A DNA stretch of 38,672 nucleotides from Ignavibacteriota bacterium (GTDB lineage: Bacteria; Bacteroidota; Ignavibacteria; Tepidaquicellales; Tepidaquicellaceae), in the NCBI GenBank assembly GCA_016218085.1, contig JACREY010000002.1, positions 1 through 38,672 of the forward strand, read 5' to 3'. Position 1 is the stretch's first letter; each line of letters begins with the position of its first letter. Shown in pieces: positions 17,436-25,609 of this stretch. The position numbers and the translations under genes were made by a program. The notes beneath the pieces are model-generated. The model did not search any database and had not been told where the DNA came from. It saw only the letters and a list, made by a program, of their open reading frames with translations.

Positions 17436-17453
17436 CAAACAAAAACAATGCCA
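17436..17453 (-). promoter_or_regulatory. Weak sigma-54-like promoter candidate
   Basis: Read on the minus strand, TGGCATTGTTTTTGTTTG shows GG-N10-GT with TTG just before, one base off the GG-N10-GC sigma-54 consensus. It lies about 55 bases before the start at 17381 and 50-60 bases from the palindrome at 17506. The T-rich context makes chance likely. Confidence 0.3.
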
Positions 17454-17726
17454 AAAAAGAAAATTGAAAATTTATCTAAAACGCAAACATTACGGTTTTT
17501 ATAGTGTCTCATAATGAGTGGGGTAGTTTCAAAGATGGACTCGGGCGACAAAATGGGGCGACTCATTTTGAGACTTTTTGAGGATTCAGTTTCCCCTTTT
17601 TAACTTAATTATTATTAATTTTATTAAAAAGAAATTAAAACAACATTAATATTTTGTAATATCAATATGTTAATTTATGAAAAAATAGCTCTTAATATGG
17701 CAATTGAAAATTATGGACTGAAATTT
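17454..17726. other. Intergenic region with two TCTCA-N3-TGAGA-type palindromes
   Basis: GTCTCATAATGAGT (17506-17519) and ACTCATTTTGAGAC (17561-17574) are each near-palindromic and are inverted copies of each other with 13 of 14 bases matching. They flank a GC-richer 41-base stretch, and a T-rich sequence follows. This could be a pair of activator sites or a large stem-loop. The rest is AT-rich, with no ORF. Confidence 0.45.
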
Positions 17727-18452
17727 TTACTCGATAATCTGAGTTAAGACAACTCCTATGAAAAGTATAAATGTGATATAGCTTAAAACAATTACCAAAA
17801 TGGACTTTGATATAGTTTTAAAATTTGATGTTTTAGAATACTGAACAATTGCAAATGTAAGAAAAATCAGGTTTATTACAATCCTGATGTTTCTGATTCG
17901 CACATCTAAAAATGACAGGGACATCAAAATAATCCCGAATACAAGCGTTGTTCCTATCCAGTAAAATGCGCAGGCAATGCTCTCCGCATAATTTATTCCA
18001 AGCTGCTTTTTGAAAAACAAATAAAAATATAATGCAAAAAAAAGCGGCATAAAGTAATTAAAATAATTTATGTATGAATTTATAATCTGCTGATAGCGCG
18101 CAAATTCACTGTGTAATGCGCTTTGAGGCGTAAAAGATAAATTTATAAATGCGAAATACTTCCCGCTTGTCCAGTGAAATAAAATTACGAAAATTGTTTG
18201 TAAAAAAATAAAATATGAAAATGGCTTCATGTATGACTTGCGTATTCCTGACACATAATTTTTTGCCGTCGTTCCGGGATATACCAATAGCAGTCTGAAC
18301 ATATTTAATATCGAATTTTCCCAGTGCAATATTCCGTGTGTTACATCCTTGATAATAGTTTTTACCTCAAGGCGCTTTACGCTTATTTCCTGACCGCAGG
18401 CTGGACAGAATTTATCGGTTGATTCAACCCCGCAATTCACACAGCTTTTCAT
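17727..18452 (-). CDS. DUF3667 membrane protein with N-terminal zinc ribbon
   Basis: 241 residues. The N-terminus carries a four-cysteine zinc ribbon (SCVNCG ... KFCPACGQ: C4, C7, C16, C19). Then comes the DUF3667 signature: a helix around GILHWENSILNMFRLLLVYPG, the basic loop NYVSGIRKSYMKPF, and about five hydrophobic segments (roughly 77-97, 127-147, 157-176, 186-204 and 215-238). DUF3667 proteins are common in Bacteroidetes and relatives and have no established function. The gene follows the unknown gene at 18473 by 20 bases on the same strand, so the two are probably co-transcribed. Confidence 0.85.
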   Translation of the reverse strand: MKSCVNCGVESTDKFCPACGQEISVKRLEVKTIIKDVTHGILHWENSILNMFRLLLVYPGTTAKNYVSGIRKSYMKPFSYFIFLQTIFVILFHWTSGKYFAFINLSFTPQSALHSEFARYQQIINSYINYFNYFMPLFFALYFYLFFKKQLGINYAESIACAFYWIGTTLVFGIILMSLSFLDVRIRNIRIVINLIFLTFAIVQYSKTSNFKTISKSILVIVLSYITFILFIGVVLTQIIE

Positions 18453-18472
18453 ATTATTATTTTTATTTAATA

Positions 18473-18997
18473 TTATTGAATTTGTCTGACGATTTTTTCC
18501 ACTATATAAAACGCTCTGTTCTGTGGGTCAATTTTATTGAACTTCATTTTTACGCTTGCCCCTTCTGCCATCACTCTCACTGTGTTTGTGCCCTGAGAAT
18601 AAAATCTTCCCGATTTGAAATCAATTGCGAATATCTGCTGAATTTCCCCTCCTATCACACTCCTCGTGTTCCTTTGTGCAAACTCAATTATATCCCCTGT
18701 TACGAATTCCTGTGAATAAAATACGGAAGCAATATTCGGCACCGTGAACCTCAGCGCTTTCGGCATCTTGTATAAACTGTTTACAAAATCCCTTGCCTCC
18801 CGGTGAAGTCTGATAACCAGATTCAAATCAATCTTCCGCTTGTCAATATCGTGAAAAAAGAAATAATCCCTCCGAGGAAAAACAAAATTTTTCCCCTTCC
18901 TGTGTGCAAACAAATCTACATATACAGCTCTAAAACTGTAATCCCTCTTTGTTTCAAAATCTTCCTGCTTTAAAATAAATTCGATTTTATTTGTCAT
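18473..18997 (-). CDS. Cytoplasmic protein of unknown function
   Basis: 174 residues with no signal peptide and no membrane segment. It has mixed alpha/beta composition and many basic and aromatic residues (FVFPRRDYFFFHD, LVIRLHREARDFVNSLYKM, YIVEKIVRQIQ). I do not recognise the family. It lies directly upstream of the DUF3667 gene with a 20-base gap on the same strand, which suggests an operon. Uninterrupted coding over the full length and this spacing are the reasons to accept it as real. An opposite-strand frame within it is a shadow. Confidence 0.7.
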   Translation of the reverse strand: MTNKIEFILKQEDFETKRDYSFRAVYVDLFAHRKGKNFVFPRRDYFFFHDIDKRKIDLNLVIRLHREARDFVNSLYKMPKALRFTVPNIASVFYSQEFVTGDIIEFAQRNTRSVIGGEIQQIFAIDFKSGRFYSQGTNTVRVMAEGASVKMKFNKIDPQNRAFYIVEKIVRQIQ

Positions 18998-19206
18998 ATT
19001 TGTTAATATTTTCTATAAAAACTCTTATTTTCCTGTTTTCCATAAATTAAATTACCAAAATTATAAATATGATTTAATAGCTTTATTTCTGAATATTTAA
19101 GAAGTAAAATAATAAGTATTGAATAATAAGTTGAATTATTTTTATAAAATCGGTAAATTCAAAGTCCGAAAATAGTTCTTTAGATTATTTATATGATTTC
19201 CAATAT

Positions 19207-19279
19207 GGACAGGTAGCTCAGTTGGTAGAGCAACGGCCTGAAAAGCCGTGTGTCGCCGGTTCGATTCCGGCCCTGTCCA
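19207..19279 (+). tRNA. tRNA-Phe (anticodon GAA)
   Basis: Complete cloverleaf: acceptor GGACAGG/CCTGTCC, D stem GCTC/GAGC, anticodon stem ACGGC/GCCGT with loop CTGAAAA (GAA at 19240-19242), T stem GCCGG/CCGGC with loop TTCGATT, discriminator A. The CCA end is not encoded. Confidence 0.97.
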
Positions 19280-19312
19280 CTTTTCCTTTTATTGCCGTTC
19301 TTCCCTCTTGCC

Positions 19313-19365
19313 CTTATTCACAATTGACGTTTCCCGTTTCACTTATTCACGATTCACGTTTCACG
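19313..19365. repeat. Degenerate TTCACG tandem tract
   Basis: Repeated words of the form TTCAC, GATTCACG and TTTCACG run from after tRNA-Phe into the end of the CapA-like gene, where they encode its last residues (DVKRES). Confidence 0.6.
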
Positions 19366-20480
19366 TCTTTATTACTCATTAAAAATATCCTTCCATCCTC
19401 CCTTATTTCCAGCCCCGTCTCCGGAAAATCCTTCTCAGTCAGATTAATTATCGTATTTACAACCGCATTACTCTCATCATAAACAGGAAACCCCCTTCGC
19501 ACCTGCTTCACAGGAATTATCTCTCCTTCTAAAAATTCACCTTTTTTATTCACATATACTTTTAATATCGGAGCTAACCCCATTTGCCCGTTCAGCCCGA
19601 ATTTCCCGTAAGTGCAGAAATTCCCGAGACTGTATGCAATTATCCTTCCCTTGTATTTCTCTATCGCGCGCGTTACGTGCGGACCGCTCCCGAAAACCAC
19701 ATCCGCTCCCGCATCTATCACGGCGTGAGAAAACTCCACAACGTTCCCTCTTTTCTCTCCAAGATACATTTCGTCCCGTCCCGTTACTCTTTGTGCAGAT
19801 AAGCCCTCCGCTCCGCCGTGAAAAAACACAATCACAATATCGCATTTCTTTTTCAAATCCTCCACTATCTCCGCTGCCTTATCTAAATTCAAAATGCTCA
19901 CCGTGCCAGTATTCGGAGCAAACCCCGCAAAACCGTATTTCACCCCGTCCTTCTCCATCACTGCAGTCGGATACTCAATCGTACCTGCAAATTCAATTTC
20001 AAATTTCTCCAGCGTCTCATAAGTGCTCTCTCTTCCTTCTCCGCCCATATCCCCGCTGTGATTATTCGCAAGACTCAGAAAATCAAAACCCGCATCCGCC
20101 ATGTATCCTGCATATCTCGTCGGAATCCTGAATGAGTGGCAGTTGCCCGATGAATCCCTGCACTTCTTCGGAGTCCCGCCCCTGTCCAACAACGTCCCCT
20201 CGAGGTTTCCGCAGGTCACGTCCGCATCCTTGAGGTATTCTCGCACCCCGTCAAAAATATATTTCCCGTCATACGGCGGAAGTGACTCCGCACCCGGATA
20301 ATTGCTCCCCGGCATAATATCCCCTACTCCGATAATGGAAAACATTTCCCTTTCTTTGGTTAATTCTATATTACCTGATTTAGTTGTATCGGTTGCACTA
20401 CCTGTTTGCTTTTCAGTCCTGCATCCTGAAATCAAAAGAATTACCAGAAGGAATTTTGAATATTTTAATGTTTTATTCAT
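19347..20480 (-). CDS. CapA-family metallophosphatase-like lipoprotein
   Basis: 377 residues with a lipoprotein signal (LLVILLISGC, lipid on C20). Residues about 48-310 are the CapA/PgsA poly-gamma-glutamate-synthesis-type domain, a calcineurin-like fold with its motifs in order: GVGDIMPG (D54), GNLEG (about 91-95), SLANNH (N139, N140, H141), FFHGG (H220), GSGPHV (H267) and YSLGNF. CapA proteins act with PgsB/PgsC in capsule polymer export in Bacillus, but lone CapA homologues like this one are widespread and their substrate is mostly unknown. No pgsBC genes are near. The last six residues come from a simple-sequence tract. No terminator is seen before tRNA-Phe on the other strand. Confidence 0.88.
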   Translation of the reverse strand: MNKTLKYSKFLLVILLISGCRTEKQTGSATDTTKSGNIELTKEREMFSIIGVGDIMPGSNYPGAESLPPYDGKYIFDGVREYLKDADVTCGNLEGTLLDRGGTPKKCRDSSGNCHSFRIPTRYAGYMADAGFDFLSLANNHSGDMGGEGRESTYETLEKFEIEFAGTIEYPTAVMEKDGVKYGFAGFAPNTGTVSILNLDKAAEIVEDLKKKCDIVIVFFHGGAEGLSAQRVTGRDEMYLGEKRGNVVEFSHAVIDAGADVVFGSGPHVTRAIEKYKGRIIAYSLGNFCTYGKFGLNGQMGLAPILKVYVNKKGEFLEGEIIPVKQVRRGFPVYDESNAVVNTIINLTEKDFPETGLEIREDGRIFLMSNKDVKRES

Positions 20481-20758
20481 TAGTAAAAATATATCAAATA
20501 ACTAAAATAATTAAAACTCAATACAATAATTATTTACAAAATAATTACAATTAATTAACCTCTTTTTATGTTTGGTTTCTTTATTTTTGTATGGGGGTAA
20601 ATCTTTGTAAAATGTTTTGACTTGTGCAGTCTGCGGCTGCAATAGTTGTTTGTGCTTTAACGAAAAAACTCTTTTATTTTTCAGCATTTCACACACGCAT
20701 TTCACAGGATTTAACAATCGTTATAACTATTTAAAACTTTTTTAGATTCAAACTTATT

Positions 20759-23700
20759 ATGAAAAAACTTCTAATTCTTTTTTTGTTTCTTTTCTCTTCA
20801 TTTTATTTAAACACCTCTGCTCAGACTCCCTATCTTATGTCATCGGGAAATTACCTCGAACAGTTTGGTGATATTGCAAGCTGGGGCGCAAACTTTGCTT
20901 CGGGTACCGGTGCAAGCTGCTACGGAAAAGTTACAGCAGGAACATATCCGCTGCCTACTCAGACAACCGTGTTTAGCACAAGTACTTCAGGCGGTGTGCA
21001 GAAAGGAACCTTAAATATCGTCCTTCTTGCTACCGGCTCTACGGATAATTCAAATGCTGCTGCGTTCGACCTGTATCTTAATTTTTCGGGGAGAAATGCA
21101 GGAACTATCTCTCTGGATTGGGCCTGCGTGTTTAATTCAACAGGAAACAGGATTTCAACTTTTACAATACAGACCAACACCGGAGCAGGAGGCACTTTTG
21201 TTGACCTTGCTGGCTCATCTGTAAGTGTTACTAATAATGTCGCTTCAAGCGGTTCACTTACAAATATTACTCTGCCCGCAGCTTTCAATAATCTCAGCAC
21301 TGCGGTTATTAGATTCTATATAAAAAACGGTTCCGGTGGCACTACAGGCTCAAGACCGAAAATCAGCCTGGACAATATAGCTGTGACCGGCACTTCGTCT
21401 GCTCTGCCGAATATTGTAGTAAATAGTTCATTGACCTCTTTCACTACCAATACAGGTACACCTTCTGCTTCACAGTCATATACGGTTTCCGGTACTAACT
21501 TAACTGATAATATTGTCATTACTCCGCCGGCTCCTTTTGAAATCTCACCGGACAATTACTCCTGGACAGGAAGCACAGGCTCTATTTCGATTACCCCGTC
21601 AGGTGGAACGGTTTCTTCTACAACTATCTATGTCAGGTATAACCCTGTTACTTCAGGATTGCATAGCGGAAATATTACCCACATAAGCACCGGCGCTACA
21701 ACACAAAATGTTACCGTCAGCGGCGGCTCTTACGGTTATTACTATTATGCGGGAAGCGGAGACCTTACTTCACCCGGAAACTGGGGTACCGACCCGTCAG
21801 GTTCCGGCTATTCTCCGTCAGATTTTATTTCTGATTTTCAGATTTTTATAGTTACTAATACAAGTCAGGTCACATTATCTTCAGATTGGGAAGTTTCGGG
21901 TACAAATTCGAAAATTATTCTCGGCAACTCTACCGACCCAACGGAATTAATCATTTCTTCTGCAAATACTTTAACAGGAACTATTGACCTGGCATCAAGA
22001 GGAACTCTTACACTTCAGAATTCAACCATAGCGCATACATACGGCACTGTCAATTCCGGAAGCACTGTAAACTACGCACAGACAGGTACATTCGTTATAC
22101 CTTTAATGACATACGGAAACCTCACGCTTACAGGAGGAACGAAAACATTCGCAGGTAATACAACTACAATTGCAGGAGATTTAAAAGTAGATAATGTTAC
22201 GGGATTCTCAGGAAACAGCGCATCACCTTTTTCCACGGTAAACCTTGCGGGAAACTTCACTTTATTAAACGGTACCACCTTTGGTCTCGCGGCCAGCGGA
22301 TTTACGCTCGTCTGCAACGGAGCTAATGGCCAAACCCTTACAGGGAATAACAACGATTTTTCACTGTTCAGACTCACCGTTACAAATTCTAACGGTGTTG
22401 TCCTCTCAAATACAGGAGGAACAAGCAACCTGACAGTCGGTAATGCAAGCGGTGGCGGTTACACGCTGACCTCCGGAAATCTTACACTTAATAATAATAC
22501 GTTTTCGTTTTATACAAACGGAAAAGGGGTTATCGGCTCAGGTACAGGAACACTTACCTGCAGCCCGAATTCGAATATAAATATCAGCGGAAACGGAACA
22601 GTAAATACCGGCTCGCTGAAGTTCACCGCCGGCAGCGAAACATTTAACAATCTTACGGTTAATATTTCCTCGGGAACGTATAATTACGTTTCACTCGGCT
22701 CAGCGGCAACCTTGAATGGCACTTTAACCCTTACAGGCGGCGTTCTTTCTCTCGGCTCAAATAATCTTACGCTTGGAAATTCCGCCATCATTTCGGGTAC
22801 GCTTTCATCTGCAAATATGATTGATGCTACCGGAACAGGACAGCTTATAAAATCATTCAGCGGAACAGGTTCATTTACTTTCCCGGTCGGAAACAACGGT
22901 GCATCTGCGGTTTATTCACCGGCTATACTTAATTTTACTTCGGGCTCTTTCAGCTCCGCTAAAGTCGGAGTGAATGTATCCGCTTCAAAACACACATCGA
23001 ATACCAGCGTTACGGATTATCTTAATAGAAACTGGACTGTCACGCAAACTGGAATCACGGGATTTACCTGCGATGCTTCATTCCTGTATGCTGTGTCCGA
23101 TGTAGTTGGAACAGAATCGAATATCTATGTCGGAAAATACTCGGGCGTCTTCTGGGAACTCCTCGGACAGACTGACTATACAAACCATAAACTCGATGCC
23201 GTCGGCATCTCAAGCTTCTCAACCTTCACCGGAGGCGAACTCAGCGCTATGCCCGTAAATATGACATCGTTCAGTGCATACGTTTCAAAGCAAAATGTAA
23301 AACTAAACTGGATTACTGCAACAGAACTTAATAACGCGGGTTTCGAAATCCAGCGCTCAGCTTCGGAAAATGAAAACTGGTCAACTGCAGGTTTTGTAAA
23401 AGGAAACGGAACGGTAAATACTCAGACCGCTTACTCGTTCGAAGATAAAAATCTTTCTGCGGGGAAATACAGCTACAGACTGAAACAGATCGATAACAAC
23501 GGAAATTTCACGTACCATAACCTGAACACACTCGTCGAAGTCGAAACTCCGGAAAAATTTGAACTGGGACAGAACTATCCTAACCCGTTCAACCCTTCGA
23601 CTAAGATAGATTATTCACTACCGCTAAACGGAAAAGTCACTATGATTATTTATGATATCCTCGGAAAAGAATTGCTCAGGCCTGTCAGCTCTGAACACAA

Positions 23701-23827
23701 AGCCGGATACTATACCGTGGAAATCTCCTCGGGTATGCTTTCCAGCGGAGTGTATTTCTACAGGCTCATTGCAGATATGAACGGGAAATCGCAAACCCTG
23801 ACCAAAAAAATGTTGATAATTAAATAA
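20759..23827 (+). CDS. Large beta-rich surface protein with T9SS sorting domain
   Basis: 1022 residues. Signal peptide (MKKLLILFLFLFSSFYLN). Residues about 25-210 are a jellyroll-like module ending in PKISLDNIAVTG. Residues about 217-325 are an Ig-like module (FEISPDNYSWTGS ... TTIYVRYNPVTSGLHSGNI) common in surface proteins of this phylum. Residues about 330-830 are a long Thr/Ser/Gly/Asn-rich repeat (LTGGTKTFAGNT, LTLTGGVLSLGSNNLTLGN) typical of a beta-helix adhesin. A final FN3-like module (MPVNMTSFSAYVSKQN) precedes the T9SS tag (NYPNPFNPSTKIDY). It is probably an adhesin or matrix-binding protein; no catalytic residues are evident. The stop codon lies in an 11-bp hairpin, with further structure before the terminator. 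Confidence 0.9.
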   Translation: MKKLLILFLFLFSSFYLNTSAQTPYLMSSGNYLEQFGDIASWGANFASGTGASCYGKVTAGTYPLPTQTTVFSTSTSGGVQKGTLNIVLLATGSTDNSNAAAFDLYLNFSGRNAGTISLDWACVFNSTGNRISTFTIQTNTGAGGTFVDLAGSSVSVTNNVASSGSLTNITLPAAFNNLSTAVIRFYIKNGSGGTTGSRPKISLDNIAVTGTSSALPNIVVNSSLTSFTTNTGTPSASQSYTVSGTNLTDNIVITPPAPFEISPDNYSWTGSTGSISITPSGGTVSSTTIYVRYNPVTSGLHSGNITHISTGATTQNVTVSGGSYGYYYYAGSGDLTSPGNWGTDPSGSGYSPSDFISDFQIFIVTNTSQVTLSSDWEVSGTNSKIILGNSTDPTELIISSANTLTGTIDLASRGTLTLQNSTIAHTYGTVNSGSTVNYAQTGTFVIPLMTYGNLTLTGGTKTFAGNTTTIAGDLKVDNVTGFSGNSASPFSTVNLAGNFTLLNGTTFGLAASGFTLVCNGANGQTLTGNNNDFSLFRLTVTNSNGVVLSNTGGTSNLTVGNASGGGYTLTSGNLTLNNNTFSFYTNGKGVIGSGTGTLTCSPNSNINISGNGTVNTGSLKFTAGSETFNNLTVNISSGTYNYVSLGSAATLNGTLTLTGGVLSLGSNNLTLGNSAIISGTLSSANMIDATGTGQLIKSFSGTGSFTFPVGNNGASAVYSPAILNFTSGSFSSAKVGVNVSASKHTSNTSVTDYLNRNWTVTQTGITGFTCDASFLYAVSDVVGTESNIYVGKYSGVFWELLGQTDYTNHKLDAVGISSFSTFTGGELSAMPVNMTSFSAYVSKQNVKLNWITATELNNAGFEIQRSASENENWSTAGFVKGNGTVNTQTAYSFEDKNLSAGKYSYRLKQIDNNGNFTYHNLNTLVEVETPEKFELGQNYPNPFNPSTKIDYSLPLNGKVTMIIYDILGKELLRPVSSEHKAGYYTVEISSGMLSSGVYFYRLIADMNGKSQTLTKKMLIIK

Positions 23828-23873
23828 CGACAGTTATTTAATTAGAAATCCCGATTAGCAAAATGGTTCGGGA
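23818..23873 (+). repeat. Stop-codon hairpin plus second hairpin, related to 8854-8901
   Basis: AATTAAATAAC (23818-23828) pairs perfectly with GTTATTTAATT (23833-23843) over the TAA stop, then TCCCGA/TCGGGA (23849-23854 with 23868-23873). The order and the words (ATTAAAT.AC ... GT.ATTTAAT ... GAAA.CCCG) parallel the element at 8854. Confidence 0.65.
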
Positions 23874-23892
23874 ACAAAATATGGAAGAGAAA

Positions 23893-23936
23893 TTACCGGA
23901 TAACCGGCTCAGCCGGTGTGTGGAGAGGTCCGGTAA
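23893..23936 (+). ncRNA. Nested stem structure of unknown class in the 3' region
   Basis: Outer stem TTACCGGA/TCCGGTAA (23893-23900 with 23929-23936) encloses an inner hairpin ACCGGC/GCCGGT (23903-23908 with 23912-23917) and an unpaired GTGTGGAGAGG strand. It is GC-rich against the AT-rich background and lies just before a terminator. I matched it to no known riboswitch class. It may be a 3'-UTR structure. Confidence 0.4.
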
Positions 23937-23950
23937 CATAATAAAAGGAA

Positions 23951-23982
23951 AACAGCAGTAAAGATCTACTGCTGTTTTTTTT
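23951..23982 (+). terminator. Intrinsic terminator after the large surface protein gene
   Basis: Perfect 10-bp stem AACAGCAGTA/TACTGCTGTT (23951-23960 with 23967-23976), loop AAGATC, then a T run. Confidence 0.94.
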
Positions 23983-24079
23983 ATCTGATAAATCCACTCT
24001 TTGCGTTTAATTCTCATTAAAATAACAATTCATCTAATACAATTGAAAATACTTATGCTTTTATTTAATTTGACATAAT

Positions 24080-25132
24080 TTGGAAAATAAAAATAATACA
24101 AATAACTCCGATACTGTTGCCCGCCTCACCGCACTCTGGGCGCTGAGCGAAGGCTTCCTCGGCGGATTCCTTCATATGGCAAAAATTCCGCTCACGGGTC
24201 TTATGCTCGGAAGCGTAGCCGTCATTTTGATGTCGCTCATTTCTAAGTTTTCCGGAAAAAACGGCTCGATTCTGAAAGCCACACTCATAGTCCTGATTGT
24301 TAAAGGCGTTATAAGTCCTTATACTCCGCTTACTGCTTACCTTGCGGTTTCTCTTCAGGGAATTCTTGGCGAACTGCTCTTCCTTAACAGAAAATTTCCA
24401 TCCGTTTCTTCCGTATTGCTCGGAATTATCGTATCGTTTTTTTCATCCGTTCAGAAAGTCGTTTTTCTTACTATAATATTCGGACAGAACCTGTGGGATT
24501 CCATTGACCAGTTTGCCGTTATAGTCTTTAAAGAATTTTTCGGACTCATAAACTCCGGCATCGCAATAAGCAAAGGGCTCATACTTGTTTATTCCTCCGT
24601 TCACGTGCTCTTTGGTTTACTCGGCGGCATTTATGCCGCAAGGCTTGCGAAAAGAGCTGATTCGCTCCTTCATTCTTACGGCAGAAATCTCTTCGATGTA
24701 AAATCATTCACCGAAGAAAGTATCAAAAAAACAAAAAAATCAAAACATAAACGCTGGTGGTTTAAACCAAGCGGAATATTTTTCTTCGCGGTTACTGTAA
24801 CTGTTTTTGCCTTCTCGTATTATTATCCCGAACTGTCGGGAGTAAAGCAAAACTCCGTTATAATTATGCTCGTCCGCGGAATCCTGCTAATGCTTATATG
24901 GTATAAGTTCGCCTCCCCCCTGCTTATGCTGGGATTTAAAAAAATAATGGAAAAGAAAAAAAACAAGTATACCGGGGAAATCGAAAATGTTGTCGGCTCA
25001 CTGCCGCTGTTCAAAAGCGTAGTAAAATTCTGCTGGCGCGAAACCTCCGCAAGCAAGGGAATAAAAAGAATACACAGATTTTTCTCTCTCGTGCTTTTTA
25101 ATTTATTAACTGTCGAACCCGAAAAAAAATGA
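24080..25132 (+). CDS. Polytopic membrane protein resembling ECF-transporter S components
   Basis: 350 residues. The only usable start is TTG at 24080: an in-frame TGA sits at 24071, and no early ATG exists. Residues 14-200 hold about five hydrophobic segments, opening with ARLTALWALSEGFLGG and IPLTGLMLGSVAVILM, followed by short Gly-rich turns. This pattern resembles substrate-binding (S) subunits of energy-coupling-factor vitamin/metal transporters. A very basic linker (about 217-230, KKTKKSKHKRWWFK) leads to two or three more membrane segments, which may be an added domain. The stop overlaps the next gene's ATG (ATGA), so it is translationally coupled to a THEP1-type NTPase. The ECF assignment is by pattern only; it could be an unrelated small-molecule carrier. 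Confidence 0.6.
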   Translation: MENKNNTNNSDTVARLTALWALSEGFLGGFLHMAKIPLTGLMLGSVAVILMSLISKFSGKNGSILKATLIVLIVKGVISPYTPLTAYLAVSLQGILGELLFLNRKFPSVSSVLLGIIVSFFSSVQKVVFLTIIFGQNLWDSIDQFAVIVFKEFFGLINSGIAISKGLILVYSSVHVLFGLLGGIYAARLAKRADSLLHSYGRNLFDVKSFTEESIKKTKKSKHKRWWFKPSGIFFFAVTVTVFAFSYYYPELSGVKQNSVIIMLVRGILLMLIWYKFASPLLMLGFKKIMEKKKNKYTGEIENVVGSLPLFKSVVKFCWRETSASKGIKRIHRFFSLVLFNLLTVEPEKK

Positions 25133-25599
25133 ACAGCATATATATTCTTACAGGAGAAATCAAAAGCGGCAAAACAACCCGCCTGCAAAAATTTATCGAT
25201 GAAAATTCAAACTGCGATGGAATCATTGCTCCCGAAATCGATGGTTACCGCAACCTTGTGAGAATAAAAAGCGGCGAAACAAAACTCCTCGAATATCTCG
25301 GAGGTGTGCCTTATCCCGCGTTGACTCTTAAGTGCAATTATAAATTTCTTGACTCAGTTTTTGAATGGGGTATGAATGAACTTTATAGTGCATATAAACA
25401 AAATCCTGGGTGGCTCATAATTGACGAAATCGGTCCACTCGAACTCGAATGCAAGGCACTCGATCCCATGGTCAGCAGAATACTGAATGAAGATTCAAAC
25501 AACTCAAATATTATTCTTGTCGTAAGAAAAAATATGCTCGAAGAAGTTATTGAGCACTACAATCTTCACAAGAAAGGATATAAATTTATTAATAAATAA
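25129..25599 (+). CDS. THEP1-type P-loop nucleoside-triphosphatase
   Basis: 156 residues, about the usual size for THEP1/COG1618 NTPases. Walker A is GEIKSGKT (9-16, K15). Walker B with the family signature is WLIIDEIGPLELE (95-107; D99, E100). THEP1 enzymes hydrolyse several NTPs slowly and their physiological role is unsettled. Here the gene overlaps the upstream membrane-protein gene by ATGA and TspO follows 10 bases later. That placement suggests the NTPase works with the membrane protein, possibly to energise or regulate it. An ABC signature (LSGGQ) is absent, so it is not an ordinary EcfA subunit. Confidence 0.85.
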   Translation: MNSIYILTGEIKSGKTTRLQKFIDENSNCDGIIAPEIDGYRNLVRIKSGETKLLEYLGGVPYPALTLKCNYKFLDSVFEWGMNELYSAYKQNPGWLIIDEIGPLELECKALDPMVSRILNEDSNNSNIILVVRKNMLEEVIEHYNLHKKGYKFINK

Positions 25600-25609
25600 T
25601 TCAGATAAA

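Noticed and set aside
19634-20131. 165-residue plus-strand ORF inside the CapA gene region
   Set aside because: It is antisense to a gene with all CapA motifs, is very rich in Ser, Arg and Pro, and has no recognisable domain; it is a shadow of the codon pattern.
19347-20480. Capsule (poly-gamma-glutamate) biosynthesis operon
   Set aside because: CapA stands alone; no PgsB ligase or PgsC membrane partner is near.
22072-22428. 118-residue minus-strand ORF in the large surface protein gene
   Set aside because: It is the antisense of a Thr/Gly/Asn-repeat region, which produces open minus frames by composition.
23840-23950. Possible cobalamin, TPP or glycine riboswitch before the S-component-like gene
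   Set aside because: I could not find the conserved B12 box, the TPP core or the glycine core. The structure also lies upstream of a strong terminator that closes the preceding gene, far from the TTG at 24080.
24080-25599. Complete ECF transporter (EcfA/EcfA'/EcfT with S)
   Set aside because: The NTPase lacks an ABC signature motif and no EcfT motif pair is visible; only the S-component-like pattern remains.
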